Below are positions 24,573-34,600 of a stretch of 64,000 nucleotides of DNA, one piece after another. This DNA is from Calditrichia bacterium. Its GTDB lineage: Bacteria > Calditrichota > Calditrichia > RBG-13-44-9 > J075. Location: contig JANQRS010000017.1 in NCBI GenBank assembly GCA_028284445.1, positions 1 through 64,000 of the forward strand. The letters are read 5' to 3'. Positions within the stretch are counted from its first letter, which is position 1. Each line of letters begins with the position of its first letter. Below the pieces are notes generated by a model. It was not told the DNA's origin, searched no databases, and worked only from the letters and a program-made list of their open reading frames with translations. The translations under genes were made by a program, and so were the position numbers.

Positions 24573-25070
24573 ATGGAAACCAAAGGAATTTTAACGGCCA
24601 TTCATCAAACCCGCAAGGCGCTGTCCACACAAATGAAGCGCTTGCAATTGGTCTCGGAGAATATTGCCCATGCCGACAGGGTGGTGGATGCCAATGCCCC
24701 GGTTTACCGGCGACAAACCGTTGTAATGAAGGGTGATGATGAGCTGGATAAGATTGGGTTTGGCCGGCAACTTTCACTGACAATGCGCCGGAGCAACGGC
24801 AGCCATATGAAACAGCATTTGGAATATCCCGGCGGGGCCTCGGGCATTGAAAGAGGGCCGTATTTCGAAGTGGTAGAAGAAGAGAATACGACCAAATTGG
24901 TTTACAATCCAAAACATCCGAACGCGGATGCCAGCGGCTATGTGCGGATGTATGATATAAATCTGGTTGAAGAGATGGTAGACATGATGTCTGCCAGTAG
25001 GGTATATGAGGCAAATGTAACAGTAATGAATGCGGCCAAGCATATCGCAAAACGTAGTATGGAACTATAA
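24573..25070 (+). CDS. flgC: Flagellar proximal rod protein FlgC
   Basis: 165-aa rod protein. The N-terminal rod motif is MKRLQLVSENIAHADRV. A middle region with YNPKHPNADASGYVRM precedes the C-terminal helix NLVEEMVDMMSASRVYEANV, the classical FlgC ending. It lies 13 bp after flgB with GGGAG before the ATG. Confidence 0.95.
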   Translation: METKGILTAIHQTRKALSTQMKRLQLVSENIAHADRVVDANAPVYRRQTVVMKGDDELDKIGFGRQLSLTMRRSNGSHMKQHLEYPGGASGIERGPYFEVVEEENTTKLVYNPKHPNADASGYVRMYDINLVEEMVDMMSASRVYEANVTVMNAAKHIAKRSMEL

Positions 25071-25080
25071 GGAGCAAATC

Positions 25081-25383
25081 GTGAAGACTCATTTGGACAC
25101 TCAGTCACTGGGCGATCTAAGCAGTGTCTATAGACGATTTGAAAAGGTTGTTCAAGACTTTTCAGTCAAGAATTCGCCTGGGGCACCGGAAAGCACCAGC
25201 GCCGCCGATAAGAAGCAGGCTGCGCCTGTTCCAAAGGTAGCTGAACCGGGCATGATTAGCGAGGAAGAGCAGTTTGCCCTGGAGCTCCTGTTTCAGGACC
25301 AGTTTGAAGCAGGAACAGATGGGTATGGTTCTCGTCGTTCGGCAAGTATCTATGCCGGCTTTGTAATGGATATTTGGGCATAA
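25081..25383 (+). CDS. Hypothetical protein in the rod gene cluster
   Basis: 100-aa protein, start GTG at 25081 with AGGAG 7 nt upstream; an ATG at 25030 would overlap flgC by 41 bp. No recognised domain. Residues 1-30 look helical (LSSVYRRFEKVVQDF), 31-55 are polar and Ala/Pro-rich, 56-77 acidic helical (EEEQFALELLFQDQF), and the C-terminus GYGSRRSASIYAGFVMDIWA resembles a short assembly peptide. It sits between flgC and fliE with only 10-11 bp on either side. A rod-associated or export-related role is suggested by place alone. Confidence 0.65.
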   Translation: MKTHLDTQSLGDLSSVYRRFEKVVQDFSVKNSPGAPESTSAADKKQAAPVPKVAEPGMISEEEQFALELLFQDQFEAGTDGYGSRRSASIYAGFVMDIWA

Positions 25384-25393
25384 GGAGACAGAG

Positions 25394-25708
25394 ATGTTTA
25401 AGCAAATTGGCACACTAAAACTCGGCGAGTTTATGCGGCAGCGACCGGCACAGTCTGGTGGCTTCCAGGAAGGTATTGACGTAAACCAGAAGAGTTTCGG
25501 TGACACAATTACGGATTTTGTCATGAACGTCAACGATCAGCAGGTTACCTCCGCTGAGAAGGTGACGGATGTGATTCAAGGCAGATCCGACAACCTTCAT
25601 GAGGCAATGATTTCCGCAACGGAAGCCAAAATAAGCTTTCAGCTGATGCTGGAAATCCGTAATCGCCTGCTTGAAGCGTATAATGAAATCGAAAAAATGC
25701 AGATTTAG
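25394..25708 (+). CDS. fliE: Flagellar MS-ring/rod adaptor FliE
   Basis: 104-aa protein joining the MS ring and the proximal rod. The FliE pattern FGDTITDFVMNVNDQQ (residues 36-51), then DVIQGRSDNLHEAMISATEA and the helix FQLMLEIRNRLLEAYNEIEKM, is clear. Placement between the rod genes and fliF is standard. Confidence 0.93.
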   Translation: MFKQIGTLKLGEFMRQRPAQSGGFQEGIDVNQKSFGDTITDFVMNVNDQQVTSAEKVTDVIQGRSDNLHEAMISATEAKISFQLMLEIRNRLLEAYNEIEKMQI

Positions 25709-25757
25709 TAAACGAGTAACACGAGAGCATCTTTACGAAATTTTTGCAAAGAGGAAG

Positions 25758-25782
25758 GGATTCCTCAGGTATTTGAGAATCC
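25758..25782 (+). promoter_or_regulatory. Small hairpin upstream of fliF
   Basis: GGATTC and GAATCC arms with an inner TCA/TGA step and a one-base bulge, in the 89-bp fliE-fliF gap, about 25 bp before the fliF start. It may modulate fliF translation or mRNA processing. Confidence 0.35.
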
Positions 25783-25806
25783 TGTGCAGCTCTCAGGATG
25801 ATTCCC

Positions 25807-27528
25807 ATGAATGGACTGCTTGCAAATATACTACAAGTATTACAACGGTTTAATCAACAGCAGAAGATATTTATTGTTACCATGATTCTGGTGTTGATCT
25901 CCGGATTGGTCGTGCTGATGTTATGGGCCAACCGGCCGGATTACGAACTCCTCTACAGCAATCTCGATCCTGGCAGCGCCAGCGCGATTGTCGATGATCT
26001 TCGCAGCAATTCTATCCCGTATGAGCTGAAGAACGGGGGCCGGACGATCTACGTACCCCGTGAAAGCATCGCAGAAATGCGTTTGAAATACATTCAATCC
26101 GATTTTATGAAAGACGGCATCACTGGCTATGAGTTGTTCGAAACGAATAGCATGGGCATGACGACTTTTATGCAGCGTCTCAATATGCGCCGGGCCTTAG
26201 AGGGGGAATTGTCCCGTACGATTAACCATTTACCGGAGGTGATTGCTTCCCGGGTTCACCTGGTTATTGCCGAAGAGCGATTATTTGAAGAAGACAAAGC
26301 CGGATCTGCCTCCGTCGTTGTGCAGCTAAAGCCTGGAGCATCCCTGAACCAAAGGCAGGTCAGCGGAATTATTGCCCTGGTTGCCAATAGCGTGCAGAAT
26401 CTTGCGCCCGCGGATGTGGTGGTGCTCGGGTCCAATGGGGTGGTATTTAGCCAGTCTGCGAATGATGGTATTGCCGGCAATGCCGGAAGTAAATGGGAAC
26501 TGCAAAATACCATAGAAACCGAATTTCAGGCCAAAATAACCGGCATTGTTGAAGGTGTTGTCGGCTATCAGAATTCAGTTGTCAACGTCTCGGTAGACCT
26601 TAACCTGGACCAGGTGGAACGAACTATTGAGGCTGTTGATCCGGACAAGACCGCTGTCTTGAGTGAAGAAACATTTTTACAGGATGATAATGCTGAAGGC
26701 GCAGCCAAGTCCGAGCGCGTCATTTCCAATTATGAATTGAGCAAGACCCTTGAACGACATATCTCAACCAGCGGTGATATCCGAAAGATTAGTGTTGCCG
26801 TACTTGTGAATGGCCAGATGGTTACCGAAACAGTTGACGGTGAAGACGTCCAAAAATATGTGCCGCGCACAGTGGAAGAATTGGAAGAGATTGCGGCTTT
26901 GGTAAGGACCAGCATTGGCTTTTCGGAGGAACGCGGTGATCAGGTCGAAGTGCGAAATTTGCCCTTCAATAAGGAAATGCTGGTTTCGGAACAAGCGCAT
27001 CTGGATAAGATGCTGGAAGAACAACGCTTCGATACCTATATCGTTTACGGCGTTGCGGCGGTTGGCGTGCTGGTCATTTTCTTCGTTCTTAGAATGTTGC
27101 TGAATTCCAGCTTGCAGTCTTTACCACCAGCTTTTGAAACCAATCCTGAGACTCTTGCGCAAGGTCCGGGAGCGGCAGCTGCGCCTCTGGTAACCGGTGC
27201 ACCAGTGGCGGAGGGAGGTGTTCCGGCGATTAACACGGCAGGTACAGTGCCCGGTGCAGTTGCTGAGGCGGGAACTGTTGCAGGCGCAGTACCGGGAGCG
27301 CCCGAGGGGACAGCCGCTGTAGCCGCAGCAGGAGCAGCAGTGGCCCCGGCTGTAGCTGGACAGCCTCAAGAGGAAGAAGTCTCGGAAGATATTTACATCA
27401 GGAAGCTGAGCCCTGAGGCAAAAGCGCGCCTGAAAGCCAGCGATTACATGACAGAAGAAATAACCAAGTTTGTAGAAGAGTCTCCTGAAGATGCGGCTCG
27501 CCTAATTCGTTCATGGATGGTAGGATGA
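25807..27528 (+). CDS. fliF: Flagellar MS-ring protein FliF
   Basis: 573 aa from the ATG at 25807 (AGGA 8 nt ahead; the ATG at 25798 lies on that site). It forms the MS ring in the inner membrane. A first membrane helix (about 20-43) is followed by the RBM domains with YELLYSNLDPGSASAIVDDL and the signature RALEGELSRTINHLPEVIASRVHL, and a second helix at about 412-432. Between that helix and the conserved FliG-binding C-terminus (KLSPEAKARLKASDYMTE and RLIRSWM) lies a linker of about 74 residues, almost all Ala, Gly, Val, Pro and Thr. The stop overlaps fliG by ATGA. Confidence 0.95.
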   Translation: MNGLLANILQVLQRFNQQQKIFIVTMILVLISGLVVLMLWANRPDYELLYSNLDPGSASAIVDDLRSNSIPYELKNGGRTIYVPRESIAEMRLKYIQSDFMKDGITGYELFETNSMGMTTFMQRLNMRRALEGELSRTINHLPEVIASRVHLVIAEERLFEEDKAGSASVVVQLKPGASLNQRQVSGIIALVANSVQNLAPADVVVLGSNGVVFSQSANDGIAGNAGSKWELQNTIETEFQAKITGIVEGVVGYQNSVVNVSVDLNLDQVERTIEAVDPDKTAVLSEETFLQDDNAEGAAKSERVISNYELSKTLERHISTSGDIRKISVAVLVNGQMVTETVDGEDVQKYVPRTVEELEEIAALVRTSIGFSEERGDQVEVRNLPFNKEMLVSEQAHLDKMLEEQRFDTYIVYGVAAVGVLVIFFVLRMLLNSSLQSLPPAFETNPETLAQGPGAAAAPLVTGAPVAEGGVPAINTAGTVPGAVAEAGTVAGAVPGAPEGTAAVAAAGAAVAPAVAGQPQEEEVSEDIYIRKLSPEAKARLKASDYMTEEITKFVEESPEDAARLIRSWMVG

Positions 27529-28547
27529 TAAAGAAGAAACAAGTAACGCTTGATAAATTAAAACCGGTAGAAAAGTGCGCGATTGTGCTGGTTGCCATGG
27601 GCGTTGAAAGGGCCTCATCGGTTTTGAAGAATATGCCCGATCGGGATGTCGAACGGGTATCGATTTCCATTGCTAAGCTCCAGGACATTTCGCCTGAGGT
27701 GCTCAATGGCGTCATTGAGGAATATTATCAGATGATGATCTCCAATCAATACGTTCATCATGGTGGCATGGACTATACCCGGGAAGTGCTGGAAAAGATC
27801 TGGGATTCTCAACGTGCCAGCAAGTTTCTGAAACAAATTGAAACCGGCAGCGGCCACGATGTTTTTGATCTGTTGGATAAGGTAGACGAGGATTTTCTTA
27901 TCAGCTTTCTCCAGGAAGAACACCCGCAAACAAATGCCCTGATATTGGCCAATTTATCAGCGGCAAAAGCGGCCGCAATTTTGTCTGAATTGCCGGAGAG
28001 CAGCCGGTCGGAAGTGTCCTTTCGAATGGCAACCATGAATCGAACATCACCGGGATTGATTCGTGATGTTGAAGCAGCGATCCGCAACCAGTTGGGTTCA
28101 TCACTTGATGGAGATACCGATCGTCTTGGTGGCGTAGAGGCTGTTGCCAATATTCTGAATTCACTCAGTGCCTCAGTGGAAAAGAACATTATGAGTAGCA
28201 TTCGCGAGCGGGAGCCGGGACTGGCCGAAGCAATCGCCGAATTGATGTTCTCCTATGACGACATCGTCCTTCTCGATGATTCGGTGATACAGCGTATCCT
28301 GAGAGATGTTGAAGGTAAGACTCTGGCTCTGGCGCTGAAAGCTGCAAGTGAGGACCTCAAGAAGAAAGTCTTCAAGAATATGTCTGAACGCGCTGCTGCC
28401 ATGCTGAAGGAAGATATCGAATTCCTTGGCGCTGTTCGCCTCAAAGAAGTTGAAGAAGCGCAGAAGCAGGTATTGGAAGTTGTTAAGGCGCTTGAAGAAA
28501 GCGGTGACATTACTATCAATCGTGGAGAAGAAGAACTTGTCGAGTAA
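27525..28547 (+). CDS. fliG: Flagellar motor switch protein FliG
   Basis: 340-aa C-ring protein that carries torque from the stator. The ATG at 27525 overlaps the fliF stop; the earlier ATG at 27513 has no ribosome site. Three FliG domains are visible: N-terminal (KCAIVLVAMGVERAS), middle with the EHPQT motif in QEEHPQTNALILANL, and C-terminal with FSYDDIVLLDDSVIQRIL (the charged torque helix) and KAASEDLKKKVFKNMSERAAAML. All regions expected of a full-length FliG are present. Confidence 0.96.
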   Translation: MIKKKQVTLDKLKPVEKCAIVLVAMGVERASSVLKNMPDRDVERVSISIAKLQDISPEVLNGVIEEYYQMMISNQYVHHGGMDYTREVLEKIWDSQRASKFLKQIETGSGHDVFDLLDKVDEDFLISFLQEEHPQTNALILANLSAAKAAAILSELPESSRSEVSFRMATMNRTSPGLIRDVEAAIRNQLGSSLDGDTDRLGGVEAVANILNSLSASVEKNIMSSIREREPGLAEAIAELMFSYDDIVLLDDSVIQRILRDVEGKTLALALKAASEDLKKKVFKNMSERAAAMLKEDIEFLGAVRLKEVEEAQKQVLEVVKALEESGDITINRGEEELVE

Positions 28548-29193
28548 TCAGGAAAAGAGTCGTCCACATCGTTTAAAGCTCACCAGGCCGATAAAGGGTG
28601 TTTCTGCTACCTCCAATCGATTTCAGGTGAGCGTAGAGGCAGGAAGAGATGCTTCAAATCTCTCCCCGGCCGAGCGCATTGAACAGCATATCCGAAATCT
28701 GGAAGCTGAAAATGCGGAGCTGAAAGTGCTACTGGCGAAGCAGTCGGGAGATTCTGAAAAGGAGAGCGCGATTGCCGGCCTGAAGATGTTATTGACCAGC
28801 CTGCGTGCGGAATGGGAAGAGTCTCTGCTGCATTTGGAGAAACCGCTGCTCGACATCGCAACGGCGATGGCTCGCACTATTCTCGATCTGGCGGTTATTG
28901 ACATGCCGGAATTATCAAAGGCACTGATGGAACGTCTCAGTGACTATTTGCCGAAATTCCTCGGCCAAAGCAACATCATCCTCCACGTCAATAGCAAGAT
29001 GTTGACCTATTTGCCGGCAGCAGAGCTCGAAGCGCTGTTCGACGGACAAAAATTACCTGATATCGCCGTTATCGGCGATGCAACGCTGCTGCCGGGAGAA
29101 TGTCGGATTACTTCCGATCAGCAAGTCCTGGAAGGCACGTTCAAGACTCAATTGCAAGACCTTGTTGAACAATTCATGAGCCAATCGGGATAA
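28537..29193 (+). CDS. fliH: Flagellar export ATPase regulator FliH
   Basis: 218 aa from the TTG at 28537, which has GGAGAAG 8 nt ahead and overlaps the fliG end by 11 bp. The open frame continues upstream, but that part is a shadow of fliG. An N-terminal basic segment and coiled coil (about 40-80, IEQHIRNLEAENAELKVLLA) lead to a C-terminal FliH/V-ATPase-E-like domain with GDATLLPGECRIT (GD..L..G.C.IET in family members). FliH binds FliI and docks it at the C ring. It lies between fliG and fliI. Confidence 0.88.
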   Translation: MSSNQEKSRPHRLKLTRPIKGVSATSNRFQVSVEAGRDASNLSPAERIEQHIRNLEAENAELKVLLAKQSGDSEKESAIAGLKMLLTSLRAEWEESLLHLEKPLLDIATAMARTILDLAVIDMPELSKALMERLSDYLPKFLGQSNIILHVNSKMLTYLPAAELEALFDGQKLPDIAVIGDATLLPGECRITSDQQVLEGTFKTQLQDLVEQFMSQSG

Positions 29194-29197
29194 GGAT

Positions 29198-30514
29198 ATG
29201 ATTCAGTTAATTGAACGATTCAGGTCTCACGCGAAAGTGGCGCCAAGGCTGAAGCCCCAGTCCATTGATGGAAGAGTGTTGTCTATTAAAGGATTGTTGA
29301 TTGAGGCAACTTCACCGCGTGGAACGATTGGTGATATGTGCTATCTACAAACGGACGAGGGGCGTATCAAAGCTGAAATCGTCGGTTTCGACAGCAATAA
29401 AATTCGATTGATGGCGCTGGAAAATACCATCGGTATTCGCCCCGGTAGCAGAGTGGAAGTGCAATCACAGCCAATGCAGGTACCGGTAGGTGAGTCTATT
29501 CTTGGCAGAATACTGAATGGCTATGGTGAACCGATTGATGGCAAGGGCCCGATTAGAAACGCTGATTATGTTCCCGTCAATCGGGAAGCACCACCCTTGC
29601 TGACGCGTCAGCGAATTCGCGAGCCACTGCCAACCGGCGTGCGGGCAATAGACGGTGTGATCACCATAGGGCGTGGGCAACGGGTTGGACTTTTTGCCGG
29701 CAGTGGAGTTGGTAAGAGCGTATTGCTTGGCATGCTGGCGCGATACACCAAAGCAGATGTCAATGTAATTGCGCTTATTGGTGAGCGCGGTCGAGAAGTG
29801 CGCGAGTTTGTCGAAGGCAGTTTAGGTGCCGAAGCTTTGGCTAACTCGGTGGTGGTTGTGGCCACAGCAGAGCAGCCAGCCACCTTGCGAACACGGGCTG
29901 CATTTGTTGCCACGCGTATTGCAGAATACTTTCGCAACGCAGGTTTACACGTCATGCTGCTGATGGATTCACTGACCAGGGTGGCCATGGCTCAGCGTGA
30001 GATCGGCCTGGCAAATGGGGAACCGCCGACAACCAAAGGATATACGCCCTCGGTCTTCGCATTGTTGCCGTCGCTTCTGGAACGGGCAGGGGCCGACGAA
30101 AGCGGCACGATCACCGGCTTATATACGGTACTGGTTGAAGGCGATGACATGGACGAACCGATTAGTGATACGGCACGCTCCATTCTTGATGGCCACATTG
30201 TTCTGCGACGCCGTCTTGCCAATAAGGGACATTTCCCGGCCATCGATGTATTAGAAAGTATCAGCCGGGTGAAGAATGATGTGACAAGCAGTGAGCATCA
30301 GCACATGGTGCGGCAGGTGTTAGAGCAGCTGGCAACCTATCGTGAAGCGGAAGATTTGATAAATGTCGGCGCGTATGTCGCGGGGAGTAATCCCGCCATT
30401 GACCGGGCCATTAAGAATCGTGGAAACGTGCTAAAGTTTTTGCAGCAGCAGGTAAATGAAGTGAGTGAGTTTGAAGAGACAATTAACAGCCTTGGTGCGT
30501 TGGTAGGAGCCTGA
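29198..30514 (+). CDS. fliI: Flagellar export ATPase FliI
   Basis: 438-aa F1-beta-like ATPase of the flagellar type III exporter. An N-terminal barrel leads to the ATPase core with Walker A AGSGVGKS at 167-174, the GERGREVREFVE motif and Walker B MLLMDSLTRVAMAQREIGL. It also has the export-specific GEPPTTKGYTPSVFALLP segment. Length is normal. The fliH and fliJ genes flank it. Confidence 0.97.
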   Translation: MIQLIERFRSHAKVAPRLKPQSIDGRVLSIKGLLIEATSPRGTIGDMCYLQTDEGRIKAEIVGFDSNKIRLMALENTIGIRPGSRVEVQSQPMQVPVGESILGRILNGYGEPIDGKGPIRNADYVPVNREAPPLLTRQRIREPLPTGVRAIDGVITIGRGQRVGLFAGSGVGKSVLLGMLARYTKADVNVIALIGERGREVREFVEGSLGAEALANSVVVVATAEQPATLRTRAAFVATRIAEYFRNAGLHVMLLMDSLTRVAMAQREIGLANGEPPTTKGYTPSVFALLPSLLERAGADESGTITGLYTVLVEGDDMDEPISDTARSILDGHIVLRRRLANKGHFPAIDVLESISRVKNDVTSSEHQHMVRQVLEQLATYREAEDLINVGAYVAGSNPAIDRAIKNRGNVLKFLQQQVNEVSEFEETINSLGALVGA

Positions 30515-30515
30515 A

Positions 30516-30986
30516 ATGGCGGGCAAGTTTCGGTTCCGCCTGCAGAAGTTGCTTGATTTACGCGATTTGCAGGAAAAACAAATCGCCCTCGAGCTAACTG
30601 AAGCATTGGCAAAGGTGACCACGGAACAGTCGAATCTCAAGCGACTTCGCATGCAGCGAAATGATCTCATGCGACAGCATCAAATGAGCGTTGAGAAGTC
30701 TGACAGAATTCGTCTCAGAAGCTTTCAGGTTGTGGAGGCTTCGCTAGCGCAGATTGATCGGGAGATGGGTGAGGTTCGCAGACGGATCCGGGAAGCGGAA
30801 GCCGCGGCCAAGAAAGTGCGGCAGAAATTAAAAGAAGCGAGGCAAGCCAAACTGGCGGTCGAAAAATTACGGGAACGCCAGGAAGCAGAAGCAAAAAGCA
30901 AGGCCGCCAAGGCCGCCAGGCAGCAGGCAGATGAAATTGCGATAAGAACGTTTAACCAAATGCGGCAGGAAAAGGGGACAAAGTGA
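30516..30986 (+). CDS. fliJ: Flagellar export protein FliJ
   Basis: 156-aa protein that is almost wholly a charged antiparallel coiled coil, with FRFRLQKLLDLRDLQEKQ at the start as in the FliJ family. FliJ is the central stalk-like partner of the FliI hexamer and links it to FlhA. It begins one base after the fliI stop and its own stop overlaps the next gene. Confidence 0.88.
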   Translation: MAGKFRFRLQKLLDLRDLQEKQIALELTEALAKVTTEQSNLKRLRMQRNDLMRQHQMSVEKSDRIRLRSFQVVEASLAQIDREMGEVRRRIREAEAAAKKVRQKLKEARQAKLAVEKLRERQEAEAKSKAAKAARQQADEIAIRTFNQMRQEKGTK

Positions 30987-31633
30987 GTACCACAAAATGG
31001 ATTTTATTGATCACCGGATGCCATTTGGCAACCGCGCTTTTAGTCTTCACGGGATTTATTATTGTCTATCCCGAAAGCCGGGACAAATTTTTTCCGGAAG
31101 ACAGTCCGGCGATTATTGACACTATTTCCAGTTCGTTTAATGATTTGGTGTCCGGTTTTACATGGGAGGATAATGCAGCCGTAGAAGTCCCGGAGGCCCC
31201 GGTTATTCAACAGGCGCGTCTGACTCCCTTTGCCCCTGAAGATGAGGAACTGCCGGAGACTGAGTCTGCCGAAAGCGATAGCGCAGAGGCCGTCATCGTT
31301 CCTATTGACCACGAGGCAATAATTGATAGCCTTGACGCCCTGGTGAAACAGCAAACCAGGAAAATCGAAGAACAAGAGAAAAAAATCGGCACTTTGATGG
31401 AGCAGGTAGAAGGTCTGAAATCCATGCAGGTCAACGCCAGTACCGTTGCCAAGACTTTCGCGGCAATGAAACTTGATGAAATGAAGCCGATTCTTGCAAA
31501 AATAGATGATAGTACCGCGATGCTGATCTATAAGAATATGGATGGGCGATCGCGAAAGAAGTTTATGATGGGGTTGGATACCAAGCGTGCCGCGTCTCTA
31601 ACCGAGGCATTAATCAACGCAAAACAGGAATAG
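30983..31633 (+). CDS. MotE/MgtE-N-like flagellar protein
   Basis: 216-aa protein starting at a GTG that overlaps the fliJ stop (GTGA) with AAAGGGG ahead. An N-terminal membrane helix (about 8-28), an acidic periplasmic stretch and a coiled coil (about 115-150) lead to a C-terminal MgtE-intracellular-like segment: ASTVAKTFAAMKLDEMKPILAKIDDSTAMLIYKNMD. This is the layout of MotE, described as a chaperone for the stator-associated protein MotC in rhizobia, and of homologues that follow fliJ in many phyla. Exact role here is not known. Confidence 0.75.
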   Translation: MSTTKWILLITGCHLATALLVFTGFIIVYPESRDKFFPEDSPAIIDTISSSFNDLVSGFTWEDNAAVEVPEAPVIQQARLTPFAPEDEELPETESAESDSAEAVIVPIDHEAIIDSLDALVKQQTRKIEEQEKKIGTLMEQVEGLKSMQVNASTVAKTFAAMKLDEMKPILAKIDDSTAMLIYKNMDGRSRKKFMMGLDTKRAASLTEALINAKQE

Positions 31634-31639
31634 TGGTTT

Positions 31640-34600
31640 ATGAAACAGCAAGGAAGTGTTGAAGAGACCCTCGGAAGGGGATTAGCCAAAAAAGTTGCCG
31701 GAGCATTGAAACGTCGCAATGCCAGGAACGGGAACCGGATACCATTCCTGATACCGAATGTAAAGTCAGCCAAGATAGCGAAAGACGGACTTTCATTAGC
31801 GGGTCAGAAGCAAGCCAACAAGAAACCTGGCAAGTTATCGGCATTGCCCAACATGCAAAAGCCGATAAAGCCGGGAGCCCCGCAACCGGGGGCATCTGCC
31901 CTGCCTGCCGGCAGCACTCATGTGGCTGCCAAAGGTGAAGCAAACACCCTACTTGCCCTGGCCGGACTGAAGTCAAGGCTTGCAAAGGCAGATGGTGCGG
32001 ACCCGGATAGCATGGTGAATATATTCCCTGCGAGTGAAGAATTGCAAGTGGGACTGGGGAATAAGGTCCCTGATATCAAGGTGGTTGCGATTGGCGAAAA
32101 ACCATCCTTCCCCGAGGCCAGTGGTGAGTTAAATTTTGCAGATTCGGTTCCGTTCCGCCAAAATGGGGAGCTCTCCGGCCTAAGTGATTCATCGGAGTCA
32201 CCTGCACCGGAAACGGGGCAAAAGTCCGAATTGGCGAAATTTGCACGTGATTTAGTGGGCGTTAGAAAAGCCCCGCTAAACCCGTTGCAGGTTGCGGAAA
32301 TAACCGGAAAAAAGGCACCGGCTTCACCAGAAATCTCAGCTACAAAACTGGGTGGCAAGAATGCGCAAGTGACCAAAGAAGCATCAGCCATCGACCTGTT
32401 TGGCAAAAAGGTACAGACTCCTGTAGATGGACAGTCCATTCAGGCAGCTGTCAAAAAGCGTCAAGTCTCAATGGACGTTCAGCCTGCTAATCTGAGCGGC
32501 AAAAAGATAGCGGTATCCGGCGCACCAACAGCAAAAGTTTTGGCAGGCACAAAAGCGTCGGTTGCTGAAGAAATGCCGATTGCTGATCCGGCTGCTACAA
32601 AGGCGCCAATTGCAGGCGAATTAGCGACTGCCGATCTGGTTGGTAAAAAGGCATCGGTTGCGGAGAACGTTCAGGCTAACAGCTTGAGTGTGAAGAAGCT
32701 GGCAACCGGAACAAAAGTTTCGGCCACTGACCTGGCGGGTAAAAAGACACCGGTCGCCGGTGAAATACCGATCGCAGACCTGGCAGGCAAAAAGGCCCAA
32801 GCCTCAACTCATTTAGCGGGAAGCGATCAGGCGCTATTGCCTGAAAGCAAGACCAATGCGAGTAGCCAATCGCTACAGCCGCAGAAGCCGGCGACATTGG
32901 GAGTGTTCCGGACCGAATCAACACCCGGCAGTAATCGCTTGAATCCTCAGGCGCAACTCCTATTGCCGCTGCCGGATGCCGGTGAAGGCGACAAGTCGAA
33001 CCGCAATCCACGAGAGTTGTCACCAAAGTTGATGGGTGATAAAATCACGCCTGCACGGGATTCCAGTCATCAGAAGAGCGGCTCATTGTCTGCATTGGCT
33101 GCCGCGAAGGCAGAGTCTGCTGCGATTCATATGCAGAGATCCACGAAGCAAGCGTCTCCATTGTTGGAGTCTGGAAGTGTAGATAAGTTGATTCGCAACC
33201 CGCAAACATCGCCGCCAAAATTGGTTGCCGATACCATCATTCCGGAACGCATTGTAGACAACAAAGCGCCTGCTTCTTCACCGGGGTTAGCTGCGTCCAA
33301 ATCGGAATCCCCTCCTCCTCAAATGTTGAGGTTCGCGAACCGGCTCTCACATCTGGTTAAAACCGGGACTGAGCCCCAAGCCAATCTGGTGAATAAAGCA
33401 CCTGTCCCTCAGTCTGAGCCTAAAATTGAAACGGGAGTAATAATACCAGATGCGACGCCTGTTGCAGATACTCGGCCGCTTGAATCGCGGCCGCTTCGAT
33501 GGCAGCCGGCGCACCTTTGGCCGGTGGCAAAAGAGGATATGAGCGGGCAATCCTCGTTTGTGAAAGCCGCTGAGAAAATTGTTGTTCCAGAGAAAGTTGA
33601 AACCGGCAAACTGCCTTTGCTTAATGGGAATGAGCCCAGGTCGGCACAGCGCTCGGAGAATTTGATCAAATCAATGGGTGTGCAATCCAGTCTTGTGGAT
33701 GATAACCACGCTCATCAAACGGTAAGATCGGGTTTGAAGCAGCCGGTCGCCAAGGTTGATTTACCAATGCCGAATGCTACTCTTCCTGAGGTTGAAGCCA
33801 GTCCGGAAAACGTCGGAAGCAAAGCCCTGAATGTCATTGTTAGCGGCGCGCTCAAGCAAATTCGCGCGGCGCAACTGTTGCCGACACGTCTCGACTATTC
33901 TCAGGTTCGCAACCCCGCGAGTGAAATACAGGTGCTGCAGCAGGGAAATAAGCGAAAACTCCGCGTGCCGGCGAAGGTAGCACAGTCGAGTTATCCTAAT
34001 GTTGCTCCAATCAAGGGCGAGATGCCCGGTAAAGTACCGGCCGTACCGGTGGGCATAGAATTGATCTCTTCGCAAGAGATTCTCAATACGGAAAACGAGG
34101 CGTCAGCTGCCAAGAGTGCGCTGGACTCGCCGGCGGTTGAGGTGACTTCGAAGAGAACAGACACACCTTCGAAGAAGCCGGCAGGCCTGGCCAACCAAGG
34201 TCAGGTGGAAGAATCTCCGGTAGTGCAACCAGCTGATTCGCGTCATACGCCGAACACTGGAAAAGCGCGTGGTGCAAGGAAGGCCGGCGCGGCTGCCAAA
34301 CACGAAACCAGTGAAGCCGAAAATTCCACAGTGCGTTTCATGAACGGACAGCCGGTCGATGCTGCTGAATTTGCGCTGCAGCAGGATTTAGAGCCGGGCG
34401 GAATGTCCCGAACGATTGAAAGCAGCGACTCAAATTTCCAAACGACGCAGCCGATCGGCGAAAGCGCTGAAGTCAGGCGGGACCCACAAGCAAAATTGCT
34501 AAGGGCCGACAATCGCCTGCTGCCACAACTGGCGCGACTGGTTAAGGAAATCCGCCATACCATTCAGCGCTCTGGCGCAGGGCGGCAGATTAATACCAGT

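Noticed and set aside
24571..25092. 173-codon minus-strand frame
   Set aside because: It is the antisense shadow of flgC, with a His/Pro/Ser-rich translation typical of shadows.
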